From Beta vulgaris subsp. vulgaris (taxonomy: Eukaryota; Streptophyta; Magnoliopsida; Caryophyllales; Amaranthaceae): a stretch of DNA of 64,000 nucleotides. Made by a program: the position numbers and the translations under genes. The notes beneath the pieces are model-generated. The model was not told the origin of the DNA. It did no database searches and saw nothing but the letters and a program-made list of their open reading frames with translations. The DNA lies in NCBI RefSeq assembly GCF_026745355.1, contig NC_079203.1, positions 36,489,739 to 36,553,738 on the forward strand, in the 5' to 3' direction. This document shows, piece by piece, positions 21,353 through 33,460 of this stretch (the stretch's first letter is position 1; each line of letters begins with the position of its first letter).

Positions 21353-22510
21353 CTAGAATTTTTTTGCACGCGATGCGTGCTTGAATTTTTTTCGAAACAG
21401 AAACTTGATTTTCTTCGACATAAGAGCCAAAATTTGAACATTAGACATACAAAGTATCATTGTTTTTAGTTGCAAAATTTGATTGGTTTAGTTTTTGTCA
21501 CTTAAGTCTCTCACCAATCTTTTTATTTTTTTTTTCACTTTTCAAAGTTAAATTCTATGAACAAAATAGGAATTTTATTGAATTTATTTACGATTCTAAT
21601 ATTATAATTTTTTAGTTGATTTTGAATTAAGTACAGTACTTCATAAATTGTAAAAAAAGTGGACACTTTAATTTGATTTCAAGTCAATTTTTTCATAGGT
21701 TGTAGTTTGTAAGTGAATTTTTAAGTTTTTGTAAAGTTTTCTCATTTTAGTGATTTGCATAACGTAAATTATGCAATTTTTCTAGTTGACTTGTGAGTGA
21801 TTGTTATAATTATATTTGTATTTTTGTTTGAAGCCCTCTTTGATTTGTAAGTGAATTTGTAATTTAGAATGGGAAGAGGGTAACATAGTCTCTTCATTCG
21901 GGGACACCGTAGCTCCCCCCTTCCCTTATATAATAGAGATATGTTGTACTTTATTAACCTTTTTACCTTGATAATTAATCGCAATTATATAATAGAAAAA
22001 GATAGGTCCAAATATATGTAAAGGTTTCATTATATATAGGGAACACTATAAAAAAGTAAATATTTTTTTTCCTTGTCTAACTTCTAAATTTCAATTTCAC
22101 TACAAATACACCTCTATTTTTTTATCATGACCGACCATTAATTGTGAATGGTTCTTGAGAACAGTGATTTGTAAGTAAATTTTTGTAAATGTTTTTGTAT
22201 GTATTGACGTTCTAGGCTATTAGTTTTAGTTTGTATGCTAATTTTAAGTGTTAATAAAGTTTCCTGATTATTTGGGTGATTTGCGTGATTTTTATAACGT
22301 GATTTTCTCAATTATATGAGTGATTGGTAAAGTTTCTTCTTTTAAGTGATTTGTGAGTGAGTGTTCTAAATTAATTTTTGGTAGTTTTTTTTGAGTGCCA
22401 ATTATGATTTTGACATTCCTTTTGTAATTTAGAAAGGGAAGGAGGGGGGGGGGGAAATAGGCATTTCAAAAGAGGACACCATTGCTCCCCCTTCCCTTAT
22501 ATAATAGAGA
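21353..22510 (-). mobile_element. Composite Helitron, minus strand (1158 bp, two 5' ends)
   Basis: On the minus strand the 3' end is a GCACGCATCGCGTGC hairpin (at 21367-21381 on +), then a short A/T run and CTAG at 21353-21356, with T following. The 5' ends are TCTCTATTATATAAGGG at 22510 (outer) and TCTCTATTATATAAGGG at 21939 (inner), each preceded by A. Thus both the 587-bp inner and the 1158-bp outer unit sit between A and T, as Helitrons do. No Rep/helicase is present, so it is non-autonomous. Bases 22516-22700 beyond it are CT-rich, like a 5' leader of the transposase gene. Confidence 0.88.
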
Positions 22511-23189
22511 TAAAGGAAGTGTGTGTTCCCCCACATCTCTCTCCTGCAATTTTTCGCCTCCCTAATTCAACCATTATCTCTCCTCCTCTGCTCTCTTTGC
22601 CATATTTCTCCAGTGCGTGAAAACTTTCCGGCGAGATTGGTTTTGATTTTTTCCTCTCTTTGTGCGTTGTTGATTTGCCTCCCCCTCATTTATAAAACCC
22701 TAACATTACTCAGGTTCGTTTATGTTTATTCTTTCATTTTTGATTTTGTTTTCCAATTTTTTCTGTTTTTTTTTCAATTATTTGGGTTGGTTTATGTTTG
22801 TTCTTGCATTTGCGTTTTTCAATTTATCGATTCTATTTAGTTTTATGCATGGTTTGTTTGTCATTTTTGCTTACAATTTCATGAAATTTTTGATTTATAT
22901 GTGAACATGTGTGGATATATAATTTATGTTAGAATTTACAATTTTGGGTTCGTTTTACGAGAATGAAAATTAGATTTTTCAGTTTTGGGTTTGTATATGT
23001 TTCCTCTTTTATTTTTGTTTTCGTTCTTCGTAATTAATAAAATTTCAATTTACTAGGTTTTTTGATGAAAATTGAACGGCTAAATTATTAGTAATATAAT
23101 GGTTTTTTATGCATTTTCTGCTTTTTTATTTTTGAATTTTCTGTTTTTTTTTTGTGAATTTTTTGTTTTTTTTTTGTGAATTTTGTAAA

Positions 23190-23345
23190 TTACCCACTGA
23201 CCACCACCCCATGACCACCGCTACTACCATTGGCTACCACCACCGTTGACCACCACCACCCATGACCACCACCGCCACCCCTACCACCACCGCCACCCCT
23301 GACCCCCACCATCACCCCTGACCCCCACCACCACCCTTTACCACC
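23190..23345. repeat. ACC-rich minisatellite
   Basis: Repeated CCACCACC(C)ATGACC and CCCCTGACCCC units upstream of the hAT transposase start. The preceding 23130-23190 has a duplicated TTTGTGAATTTTTTG unit. Confidence 0.75.
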
Positions 23346-23410
23346 TTGACTTGTTATAGCTTGTTTTATTCGGGTAATTATTCTTAGCTCTCTTTTTTAT
23401 ATTTCTAGAT

Positions 23411-24015
23411 ATGGATGAATATCAATTTGAAGGCCTTTCAACTCCTACCTCCTATACATGTAATTCTCCATCTCCTTTCTACTTCTGAATTGTTTTAATT
23501 AACTTAATTATATACTAATTGATTTTTTTTCTCAAGCTTCTAATCCGGACACTACTGGTTCGAATGCACTAACTGTGCCTTCAAAGAAGACCAAGCTAGC
23601 TGGACCTCCTGAAATTTGGGATCATTATGTGTTCTCATAGGTGAATGGTAAGGATGAAATGGAAGGTAAGATGGAAACATTTGCAACATGTAGGTATTGT
23701 GAAAAAGCTAAGTATAAGGCAGACCCTTGTTTTGGTACCTCTAATGCAACTTCCCACATTAAGTCTTGTTCTGCATATAAGTCATTTCTGTCTGAAAATC
23801 CAAAATTTGGTTCCTCTTTTGATCAAAAAGTCTATTGTCAACTGTTTGCTAAAACTGTTTTATGTCATGCATATCCTTTACGGATTGTTGAACATGAAAA
23901 ATTGCGAAAACTTCATTCTTATCTTAATCCTAAAGTAAGACACGTATCTAGAAATACAATTCTTAGGTATTGTGCTTTGAAAAATGAGAAACTAAAGTTG
24001 AAATTACATATCTAG
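23411..24015 (+). pseudogene. hAT transposase N-terminus (BED zinc finger), broken
   Basis: Exon 1 starts ATG at 23411 (MDEYQFEGLSTPTSYT) and has a GT donor at 23460. The acceptor AG precedes 23537 and the frame continues SSNPDTTGSNALTVPSKKTK, then PPEIWDHYVFS. An in-frame TAG at 23638-23640 interrupts, and the frame resumes VNGKDEMEG, then a BED-type finger with CRYC and HIKSC (Cys2...His-Cys). The ORF ends at 24015 after about 175 residues, where hAT transposases usually need 600-700 including a C-terminal dimerisation domain. No catalytic core was found downstream. BED fingers bind the subterminal repeats. The exon-intron model is inferred. Confidence 0.75.
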
Positions 24016-24230
24016 GAATACAATTCTTAGGTATTGTGTTTTGAAAAATGAGAAACTAAAGTTGAAATTACATATCTAGGAATACAATTCTTAGGTATGG
24101 TTCTATTTTTTTTTGTCCAATCTTTGGGATTGGTTGGTTGGATTCTGTTGAGCTTGATACGGTTGCTGGTTGGATTCTGTTGAGCTTGATACGTTGCTGG
24201 TTGGATTCTGTTGAACTTGATATTTACCCT
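23955..24230 (+). repeat. Tandem duplications downstream of the transposase stub
   Basis: A ~65-bp unit (AGGAATACAATTCTTAGGTAT...) occurs two to three times at about 23955-24097. Three copies of a ~31-bp GGTTGGATTCTGTTGAGCTT unit follow at 24128-24222. The first array duplicates the end of the coding sequence and contributes to its collapse. Confidence 0.8.
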
Positions 24231-25505
24231 TTTTTGGAATGAGGCTAAGTGTTCGATGACGAAAATTTTCCGAGAGCAAAACTTAAAAGTACTACTTTTT
24301 TGAGCATGTTAAGTTGCTGGTTGCTATTGAGCTTGGTAATTGTCCATTTCCGAAATAAAGTCTCAAAACTTTTCCTATTTTGTTGATTAAAATGATTGAA
24401 ACCCGAGTTGCTATGTCGGGAACTCTCACTAGAGTACACGTTGTTTCATTTTGGATTACTTTAGTGTGGTGATGCCCATAGTATTTTGATGGATTCAAAT
24501 AATTTTAGTTGACAATTTGAGTAAATATTTTGGGACCATGTACTCGATGATGAGAATACTCTGAGAGCCCAAATTTAAACTTTTTATCTTTTTCAACCCA
24601 TAACATTTGGTATGGTTATGTTTTGGTAAGTGATTACATAAGATTTTTCATCCTTTTTTTTATCGTATGTTATCTATGCTAACTGTTTTTTGTATTGTAG
24701 GGTGCAAAGTGGAGGCAGATATGAATTTTAGGATCTTTATATATTGTAAATTGAAGTGGAATAGGTTTTTTGTTTTTATGTTTGTTGTTTAGTTGTAATT
24801 TGTAAATTACATTGTGATATAAATAAAAATTTGTATTTGGTTTTTTACATTTGATCCATGAGATTTGAATACAATTTTTTTATTCTTTGGTTCTATATTT
24901 TTTTTATAATAGTACAATAAACAATCCTAGAGTATTAAAGGGCTTTGATAAAGAATTTGCTATTGCAAGTAATTAATATTGTAAAAGCAAAATCGAGCAA
25001 AAGTTATCAAAAACAAAATAACCCTTAATCAAAGTGTGGTGAGTTATGGCGGAAGGAAACTATTATTAACTATGATGAATTTCATGAATTATATTTGAAG
25101 AATCAAAACAAATGATGTTTTTGATTTGTTGAAATTGGTTATATGAATTCATAAATAATTAATCACAACTTCATAGCACATATAACTGTATAAGTGATAC
25201 AATCATGTAAGCATTTCTCTTTGTTAACATACACAAAAGTCTTGTATATTATTGTTTGATTATTGAAAATTGAAATAACATTTTTTTAAATCTTTGTCTA
25301 GTTATTATTAAGGTGTTATGTTATTGTATGTTAATAAAGTAGGTAAATTAAGAAATCACGAAATTAGGTGTTATATTATGAAACAGTTGAGTTTGAGTAT
25401 TAAAGACAATTGTATTTTATATAGTTAAAAACTGTTTTGTTCAGTTTGATTCAGTTTTGTTTAAAACAGTTTTTTTCAGTTTTATGCAGTTCAGTTAAAA
25501 ATAGT
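24231..25505. other. hAT interior without recognisable coding sequence
   Basis: Two diverged copies of a CGATGA(C/T)GA(A/G)AAT...GAGAGC segment (about 24250 and 24545) occur here, then AT-rich sequence running into the CAGTT-rich terminal array. No transposase catalytic region was found. Confidence 0.45.
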
Positions 25506-25508
25506 TTA

Positions 25509-25751
25509 GGGCCTGTTCTCTTCGGCATAAAACAGCTGAACTGAACTGAACTGAACTTATTGGAGCTGAACTGAACTGAACTTATTGGAGCTGAACTGAA
25601 CTGAACTGAATTGAATTGAATTGAATTAACTTGAATTGAATTAAATTAAATTGAATTAAACTGAATGTAATAAATATATAAATAATATTTAAAAAAATAA
25701 TAATATGAATATTAAATAATAATTATAATGATAAGTAGTAATAATGAATAA

Positions 25752-25799
<48 letters not shown>

Positions 25800-26520
25800 G
25801 TATTTACTTATTAAAAAAAATAGTATTTTGGATATTTTTAAATGATAGTTATAAAAATATAATATTAATAATCATAAATTAATAATAATAATTAATGATA
25901 ATAATGATAATTAATAATAATTATTTTATATCATTTGTATTAATATATTAATACTTGATGATGATATATAATAACATAATATCTAAGAAGTAAATTAATA
26001 TTACTATTTAATAATTAGATTTAATAATATAAAAATATTTAGTAATAAAAATAATGATTGGGTTGGACCGCGAAAATTACATCATAAACCGTCTTGACGC
26101 GATTTGATTGGTTTATGGGCTAACAAAAGTGGGTTTATTTGTGCTTTGACCTAAATCATGTTCCTCCTAATAATAATAGTAATAATAATGAGTAAAGCTA
26201 TAATAAATAAAATAATATATAGAAACAACAACAACAACAACAACAAAAATAATAATACTTAATAGTAATGATATATATTTAAATAATAATAATAATAATA
26301 ATAACAATAATAATAATAATAAGAGTAATTAGTAAAATAAATTATACCAACATAATAATAATATTTAACAAAATGGTTATAAAAGAATGGAGCTGAACTG
26401 AACTGAACTGAACTGATCTGATCTGAACTGAACTGATTGGAGTTGAACTGAACTGAACTGAACGGATTGGAGCTGAACTGAATTGAACTGAACTGAAAAT
26501 AAGCTGGGGAGAACAGGCCT
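25509..26520. mobile_element. Palindromic MITE with CTGAA arrays, TTA duplication (1012 bp)
   Basis: Left end GGGCCTGTTCTCTTCGGC and right end, inverted, AGGCCTGTTCTCCCC. The 3-bp TSD TTA is exact (25506-25508 and 26521-26523). Behind each end are long CTGAACTGAA arrays that are in inverted orientation with respect to the element, plus AAT-rich filler. The 334-bp element at 34128-34461 belongs to the same family. Best fit is a PIF/Harbinger-type MITE. Confidence 0.85.
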
Positions 26521-26962
26521 TTAATTTGATTCAGTTCAATTAATAACAGTTTTATTTAGTTTGATTCAATTCAGTTAAAAACAGTTCTATTCAGTTCAGT
26601 TAGAAACAGTTTGATTCAGTTTGATTCAGTTCAGTTATAAACAGTTTGATTTAGTTCAGTTAGAAACAATTTTATTCAGTTTGATTCAGTTCAGTTAAAA
26701 ACAGTTTGAAACAGTTTTCAGTTAAATTCAGTTCATTTTCAGTTCAGTTCAGTTTAAATCGGTTTTTCGTGCAGTTAATTTCAATTTGGTATGTTTTCGG
26801 TTGAGTTGCAGTTCAGTTTCAATTCAGTTAATTGCAGTTTACTTTAATCTGATTGACTTATCGGTTTTTAACTTTTCAATTATGGGTCAATTCAGTTCAG
26901 TTGATTTACAGTTTGCGGTTTAACCATCGGTTTTCAACCAAACTGACAGCACTAGTTAAAAC

Positions 26963-27041
26963 TTTAGAAAAATCAGACCATGGATGAACTTCAATTGAAG
27001 CTCACTTTGTGAAGCTGTACAGCAGAATAACGTAAAATGAG
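26963..27041 (-). pseudogene. Continuation of the LINE remnant between hAT and copia
   Basis: This 79-bp host segment lies between the right TSD of the hAT element and the left TSD (GATGC, 27042-27046) of the copia element. With the insertions removed it joins 19033 and, on the other side, 33709 onward. It is too short and decayed for an independent assignment. Confidence 0.5.
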
Positions 27042-27046
27042 GATGC

Positions 27047-27288
27047 TGTTGTGAGAAATAGAGAGAGAAGTTATGCAAGTAGAGAGAGTTTTGTATATTG
27101 AAGTATTTTGATCTGATGCCCATATGTAAATCTTACGCTTACATATTTATAGTGGTAAATTATACCACTGTTTACATATAGTAGAGTAGTAGGGCGGTAG
27201 AAATTGTTGCATTGCATTGAATGTTGATGGGCATTGTCAAAGTTGGTATGCTCCAAAGTCCAACCTGACAGTCACAACTGTTGCAACA
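27047..27288 (-). repeat. 3' LTR of the young copia element (242 bp)
   Basis: Begins TGTTGTGAG on + and ends GTTGCAACA. Immediately outside on the internal side, the minus strand reads ...TTCAAGGGGAG, the polypurine tract. It differs from the other LTR only by one A near 27202. Confidence 0.95.
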
Positions 27289-27468
27289 CTCCCCTTGAAT
27301 GTCAGTGTTGGTTCTATGTTTTATATGCTTTTGATATACTGCCTCATTAAAAACCTTGTCAGGAAAAACCCGTGGGATAAAAACCTGATCGAAGGGAAAA
27401 AGAGTGCAGTATAATACTCCCCCTGAATCTAGCATATATCATGAAGATGAGCATTCCAATTTTTCGGA

Positions 27469-30400
27469 CTAATTCTTCAAATTTCTTCGCCGGAAGGATT
27501 TGGTGAATAAATCTGCAAGATTCTCACATGATTGGATTTGTCGGATGTTGATCGTCCCTTCCTTTTGGAGGTCATGAGTGAAGAAGAGCTTTGGTGATAA
27601 ATGTTTAGTTCTGTCTCCTTTGATGTACCCTTCGCTTACTTGGGTGATGCATGCAGTATTGTCTTCGTAGATGATAGTTGGATTTGTTGTTATTGTTTCC
27701 ATCCCGCATTCTTCTTGGATATTCTTGATCATTGACCTTAGCCATACACATTCCCTTCCAGCTTCATAAAGAGCAATTAATTCTGCATGATTTGATGATG
27801 TGGCCGTCAAAGTCTGCTTTGGATTTCCAAGATATTGCAGTACCTCCATAAGTGAATAATATCCGGATTGAGACTTAGCCTTTTGTGGTCTGAAGGTAGC
27901 CAGCATCTGCATATCCAATGAGTGACGCATTGGTCTGACTGATAGAATAATCCGAGATCTTGTGTTCCTCGAAGATAACGTAATAAGTGTCTGACTCCAT
28001 TCCAATGTCTTTGGTTGGTGCATTGCTGTATCTAGCTAACAAGTTTACTGAAAAAGCTATGTCAGGTCGAGTATTGTTAGCCAAGTACATTAAGCACCAA
28101 TTGCACTTAGATATGGTACTTCAGGACCAAGAATCTCCTCGTTTTCTTCTCGTGGTCTGAATGGATCATCTTTCTCATTCAGGGAACGCACTACCATTGG
28201 AGAACTTATTGGGTGGGCTTTGTCCATGAAAAAACGTTTCAGGATTTTTTCTGTATAGTTTGATTGATGGACAAAAATCCCATTTCTTAGATGTTCCATT
28301 TGCAGGCCAAGGCAAAATTTTGTCTTCCCGAGATCTTTCATCTCAAATTCTTTCATCAAGTATTTTGCAGTCGCTTCAAGTTCTCTAGGAGTTCCGATAA
28401 TGTTCAAATCATCGACATATACAGCAATGATCGCGAATCCTGATTTAGATCGCTTAATGAAAACACAGGGACTGATTTGATTATTTTTGAATCCTTCTTT
28501 CAATAGGTATTCACTAAGACGATTATACCACATTCTTCCAGATTGTTTTAACCCATAGAGTGATTTTCTCAATTTTATTGAGAACATCTCTTTGGGCATG
28601 CAATTTTCTGGTAGTTTTAGTCCTTCAGGAACTTTCATATAAATATCTGTGTCAAGTGAGCCATACAAATATGCGGTCACTACATCCATCAATCTCATTT
28701 GCAATCCTTTCGAAACTGATAAACTTACCAGAAATCTTAGTGTAGTTGCATCGACTACTGGAGAATATGTCTCATCATAATCAATCCCTGGCATTTGCGA
28801 GAAGCCTTGGGCTACTAATCTTGCCTTATATCTAGTAACCTCATTTTTCTCATTTCGTTTTCTCACGAATACCCATTTGTACCCAACTGGTTTTACACCT
28901 TTTGGTATTTGGGTTATTTGACCGAATACTTCACGTTTTTCAAGTGATCTCAATTCTGCTTGAATTGCCTCTTTCCATTTTGGCCAATCTTTTCTACGGC
29001 GACATTCATCAACTGTATTTGGCTCTACATCATTTTCATCGTATGTCATTTCAACGCTATCGAGTAAGCAAAAATTTCATTCAAGACAACATCTTTTCGA
29101 TTCCATTGTCTCTTTGTAGAAACATAATTAATTGAAGTTTCATTGTTGTCTACGCTTTCATGTTCCTTTTCTTCTGGAACACGTTTCTCTTCATTTTTGT
29201 TTTCATCATGCTCTGTTGGGAGATTTATATTAATTTCGTTCGTTGTCTCCCCTTGCCTTTTCATTTTTCTCGGTTTTAAATCTTTAGAACCGGGTGGTCT
29301 GCCACGTTTTCGACGTGCTATTGACTCATTTTCAATTGCCTTATTGTCATTAGGAATTTCAATCCGTTCCGGAGCATTCGCAGCAGGTACATGTGACTTT
29401 GTCACTTTCTTAGAATCTGTGAATGCATCTGGCAATTGGTTTGCAATACTTTGCAGATGAACAATTTTCTTGACTTCTTGTTCACATGAATTTGTTCTCG
29501 GGTCCAGAAACGACATTTGCGATGCGTTCCATGTAATTTCCGATTTTATATTTTGTGGGTCCACTTTCTCTCCCCTAAGGATGGGAATACCGACTCATTA
29601 AAATGACAGTCGGCAAATCGAGCCGTAAATAGATCACCAGTTGTTGGCTCTAAATATTTGATAATTGATGGAGATTCAAATCCAACATATATTCCCATCC
29701 TTCTTTGTGGACCCATTTTAGTACGTTGGGGGAGCAATAGGTACATGTACAGCGCACCCAAAAATTCTCAAATGTGAGATATTCGGTTCTCGACCAGATA
29801 CTAATTGTAATGGTGAGAATTTGTGATAGGCTGTCGGCCTTAATCTTATCAATGTTGCCGCATGTAATATAGCATGACCCCAAGTAGTAGATGGCAATTT
29901 TGACCTCATTATTAATGGTCTTGCAATTAATTGTAGTCTTTTGATTAATGATTCAGCAAGACCATTTTGTGTATGTACATGAGGTACAGGGTGCTCAACA
30001 ATAATCCCAATAGACATGCAATAGTCATTAAATGTTTGGGATGTAAATTCCCCAGCATTGTCTAATCTTATTTTCTTTATTGTATGATCTGGGAATTGAG
30101 TTCTTAATCGAATTATTTGAGCCAAAAGTTTTGCAAATGCAACATTTCTGCTTGACAGAAGGCTCACATGTGACCATCGAGTAGAGGCATCAATTAATAC
30201 CATGAAATAACGAAATGGTCCACATGCAGGATGAATAGGCCCACAAATATCTCCTTGAATTCTTTCTAAAAACATTGGAGATTCAGTGGCAATCTTATTT
30301 ATAGATGGTCTGATTATCAATTTGCCAAGTGAGCATGCAGAGCATGTTAATTCATTTGACCGAGGAATTTTGACATTCTTTATAGAGTGTCCATTTGAGT

Positions 30401-30914
30401 TTTCAATGATTCTATGCATCATTCCTGTGCCAGGATGGCCTAATCGGTCATGCCATAGAGTAAATGATTTTCTATTATCTAACTTCTGGTTAGATATCAT
30501 ATTAATTTCAATCGGACGTATATCTATGCGATATAGTCCCGAGGAAATTGCTGGCAATTTTTCATAGATGTATTTCTTGCCGTTTTTCTCTGCCGTTAGG
30601 CATATGAATTCCTCTTTGTTCACCGTCATTGTTTCCAAATGGTAACCATTCTGACGTACATCTTTGAAACTTATGAGGTTCCTTCGAGATTTACTCGAAT
30701 ATAATGCGTCATTAATTATCAATTTTGTCCCATTTGGAAATATAATGCAAGCTTTTCCAGAGCCTTCAATTAGCTTGGCTGTCCCAGAAATTGTACTAAC
30801 ATTTGCTTGGAATATTGTAAGTTTTGAAAAATACTCTTTATTTTTCAATATGGTGTGTGTTGTCCCACTGTCCAGGAGACATTGTTCTTTAGTTCCAACT
30901 TCTGATGAATTCAT
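27469..30914 (-). pseudogene. Copia pol: protease-integrase-RT-RNase H, frameshifted
   Basis: Begins MNSSEVGTKEQ at 30914, immediately before the aspartic protease motif (LLDSGTTHTI). Next come the pre-integrase finger (LWHDRLGHPGTGMMHRI ... CSACSLGK) and the integrase core with IQGDICGP, IRLDNAGEF and NGLAESLIKR (the D, D and E). After frame changes near 29750 and 29555 and a Lys/Arg/Glu-rich linker, RT starts at about 29050 with PKGVKPVGYKWVF and LVAQGFSQMPGIDYDETYSPV; its catalytic YVDD lies at about 28415. RNase H follows in shifted frames (ATSSNHAELIALYEAGREC, IYEDNTACI) and ends at the stop at 27469. All catalytic landmarks are visible, but at least four frame breaks prevent one polyprotein. 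Confidence 0.92.
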
Positions 30915-31044
30915 ATCTTCATAAATAATAAATACGATGATTAGTATAAGAAAAATACGTATTTTTATTAATAATAAAGGAACAAATACATGAAAGTGGA
31001 TATTGAAGCAGTTGAAATAAACTAAGCACATTAACGATTGTGAT

Positions 31045-32110
31045 CTAAACAAACTTATTTTCAACTTCAGCATCATCCATAAAAAAATCTGAAACATCAA
31101 GGCTGGGCATGGATGTAGTGGCTTCATTAACAAAGTTTGCTTCAGCATTTTTTCCTTTGTTTTTTATTGAAGCTTGATATAGATCTACCAAATGTTTGGC
31201 AGTACGACATGTGCGGCCCCAGTGCCCGGTCATGCCACATCTATGGCAAGTATCATTTCCTTTATAGGACGTCTGCCTTGATTTCCAGATGATTGTCCCC
31301 AATTTTTATCAGAATGTTTAAAATTATTATTTCTTGGGGAAAATCGGCCTCTTCCACGTCCACGCCCTCGGCCACGGTAATTACCACGTCCTCTCCCACG
31401 ACCGTTGTAATTACCGCGTCCACCACTATGTATAGCATTTGCTTCTGGTGGATTAGAGCTTTCTATAGCATTTATCTCATGAGTGGCTGAAGACCCCGTA
31501 GGTCTAAGATTATGATTTTTCAGCAAAAGATCATTATTTTGTTCAGCCACAAGTAGTACTGAGATTAGCTCAGAGTACTTTTTGAAAGCTCTGAACCTGT
31601 ATTGTTCTGCCAATATGATATTAGAGCGTGGAAAGTGGAGAGCGTTTTGTTTATCATTTGCTCTTCTGTGATGGGATGATCACAATATCTTAACAATGAT
31701 ACAATTCTAAACAATGTTGAATTGTAATCACTGACCGTTTTAAAATCCTGGAACCTCAGATTGGTCCAGTCATAATGTGCCTTTGGGAGAAGCACATTTT
31801 TGTGATGCCCATATCTTTCATTTAGGCTATCCCATAGTTCTTTTGGATCATCCACAAGTAGATATTCACTTTTTAAACTTTCATGTAAATGATGTCTTAG
31901 GAGGACTAAGGCTTTTGCCTTTTCTTGTACAGTCGCAATTTTAACTGATGCGGCTGTTGTAGTTGCATCCCCTTGTTGGGTTGTCACATCTTTAATTGTA
32001 TGTTCCAGTCCTTGGGCCTTTAAATTCATTTGGGCGTCCACCGTCCATTCTAAAAACTTTTGCCCAGATAGATCTAGTATGTTAAATTGTCTTTTCACTA
32101 GATCTCCCAT
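31045..32110 (-). pseudogene. Copia gag with RGG-type linker and zinc knuckle
   Basis: ATG at 32110 (MGDLVKRQFNILDLSGQKFLEW) opens a UBN2/Retrotran_gag-type capsid domain with the AKALVLLRHHLHESLKSEYL and ELWDSLNERYGHH blocks. One-base frame changes occur near 31620 and 31265. Between them is a Gly/Arg-rich RNA-binding linker (RGRGNYRGRGRGRG), followed by a zinc knuckle CHRCGMTGHWGRTC (C-x2-C-x4-H-x4-C). Gag ends at the stop at 31045 (ENKFV). The pol ORF lies downstream in another frame after about 130 nt of AT-rich sequence, so pol expression would need a splice, a frameshift or separate initiation. Confidence 0.9.
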
Positions 32111-32396
32111 TCTTTTGACTACAAATAGGTAAATATTTGAAATTAGTAATGATGATAAATCACATATATATTTATTCCCCCTGATTTATATCATTATTAT
32201 TATAGATATAAAAAAAAACTAAAAATAGCGTACAACAATAATGAAGCAAGAAAAAAAGACAAAAAATACCAAAAATAGAAACAAAATACAACAAGTGAAT
32301 AAAAAAAACTTCCTAAAATGCACTTAAAGACAAAAAAAATTGATATTCATGTGCATTTTTCGCCATTCTTCCGGGGGAAATTTTTTTTTTTGTCTC

Positions 32397-32543
32397 CTAT
32401 TTATGTATTAGGAGATATATCATTAATGCCATGAGGAGGAAAAAGAAACCGGCTATAAGAAATAAGTAGAGTTTTATTTTCCTAAAATCCTCTTCAAAAG
32501 AGGAAGATGAGGGTGGAGGACGGTTGTCGTCGGCGTTAAACAT
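32397..32543 (-). CDS. 48-residue ORF with one predicted membrane helix in the copia leader
   Basis: ATG at 32543, stop TAG at 32397-32399. The N-terminal half is acidic and Pro/Ser-rich (DDNRPPPSSSSFEEDF), then RKIK, then about 21 hydrophobic residues (residues 25-45, LYLFLIAGFFFLLMALMIYLL), then a short IHK tail. This is the shape of a single-pass tail-anchored or type II membrane peptide. It sits between the 107-codon ORF and gag, on the element's sense strand. No family is recognised. Such a short ORF can arise by chance; what makes it notable is the clean acidic/basic/hydrophobic layout. Confidence 0.35.
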   Translation of the reverse strand: MFNADDNRPPPSSSSFEEDFRKIKLYLFLIAGFFFLLMALMIYLLIHK

Positions 32544-33017
32544 GGTGGCCGGAAGGTTGAGGAAGAAGGAAAAAAATTTGTGGGTTTAGAGAAAGAAAAA
32601 ATCGGAAGAAGATAAGGGATATGTGGTGAAAATGGGGATGGTAATCCGCTTTTATAGAGGGTTATCCCTAACTGTGCAGTTCATATACAGTTAAAAAATA
32701 TACAACGCAATAAAATTCTAATATTGACAAATATTATTAGAGCATGCTAGAAATTGGTAATATAATATATGTAACTATAAATGCAAAAAAAGTAGAAGAT
32801 TAGAGACAATAATATATAATAATGTTCTGAATGCTTGTTCCCTGCATACATACGACATTATTGCACATATAAGACATAATAATGCTATCACTTCACTAGG
32901 CCGTCCATATAGGTGGCAATAAAAAAAATTAACCTGTCCATATAGGCGGTTTAAGAGCAGATAAAATAAAATAACGTAAATAAAATGTCCTTGCCCTCCA
33001 TGAAGGTGGCGTTAAAA

Positions 33018-33341
33018 TTATTTGTTTTCTGCGTTAGTAGTATGGTGACGTTTACTACTAGTTTCTTCCTGTTCATCTCTATCTCTTTTATTACTGGGCG
33101 GAGGTTGATTTTCAGCTGGTTGTATAGGAGGGTTATTATTGGTGTTGGGAACAGGGGTTTGTGGGTTTTCTCTGGTATGAGTATTTGTACCGTTGTTACG
33201 GTTACTGGGTCGGGGCTGTATTACAGTTCCCCTCGCTGGGTTGGTAGTGAATGGCACATTGTTTCGCTCTATCCAAAAATAAATACCCGAGACAGAGACA
33301 TTGTGTAAAACAATGTTAATCCCGTTACTTTGTTGGTCCAT
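33018..33341 (-). CDS. 107-residue ORF upstream of copia gag
   Basis: ATG at 33341, stop just before 33018, on the element's coding strand and starting about 120 nt after the 5' LTR. The first ~35 residues look foldable (NGINIVLHNVSVSGIYFWIE). The rest is Asn/Pro/Gln-rich and probably disordered, ending in a charged stretch (NKRDRDEQEETSSKRHH) that resembles a nuclear-localisation signal. Most plant copia elements run from the primer site straight to gag, so a sense ORF here is unusual. No homologue is recognised. It is intact, although gag and pol are frameshifted. It could also be a captured host fragment or a chance ORF. Confidence 0.45.
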   Translation of the reverse strand: MDQQSNGINIVLHNVSVSGIYFWIERNNVPFTTNPARGTVIQPRPSNRNNGTNTHTRENPQTPVPNTNNNPPIQPAENQPPPSNKRDRDEQEETSSKRHHTTNAENK

Positions 33342-33460
33342 GTTCGGGTAGTAAAAGGTTGGGCTTGGAAAAAAAAATTTAAACTTAAAAACAAAATGGA
33401 TGTAAAAATTTTAAAGATACCTTAAAAAAAATTTCCGGTAGAACACTCGTGCTGATAACG

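Noticed and set aside
22523..22904. Phe/Leu-rich ORFs upstream of the hAT transposase
   Set aside because: T-rich leader or intron sequence gives hydrophobic translation; 22523 is a non-ATG start and there is no family match.
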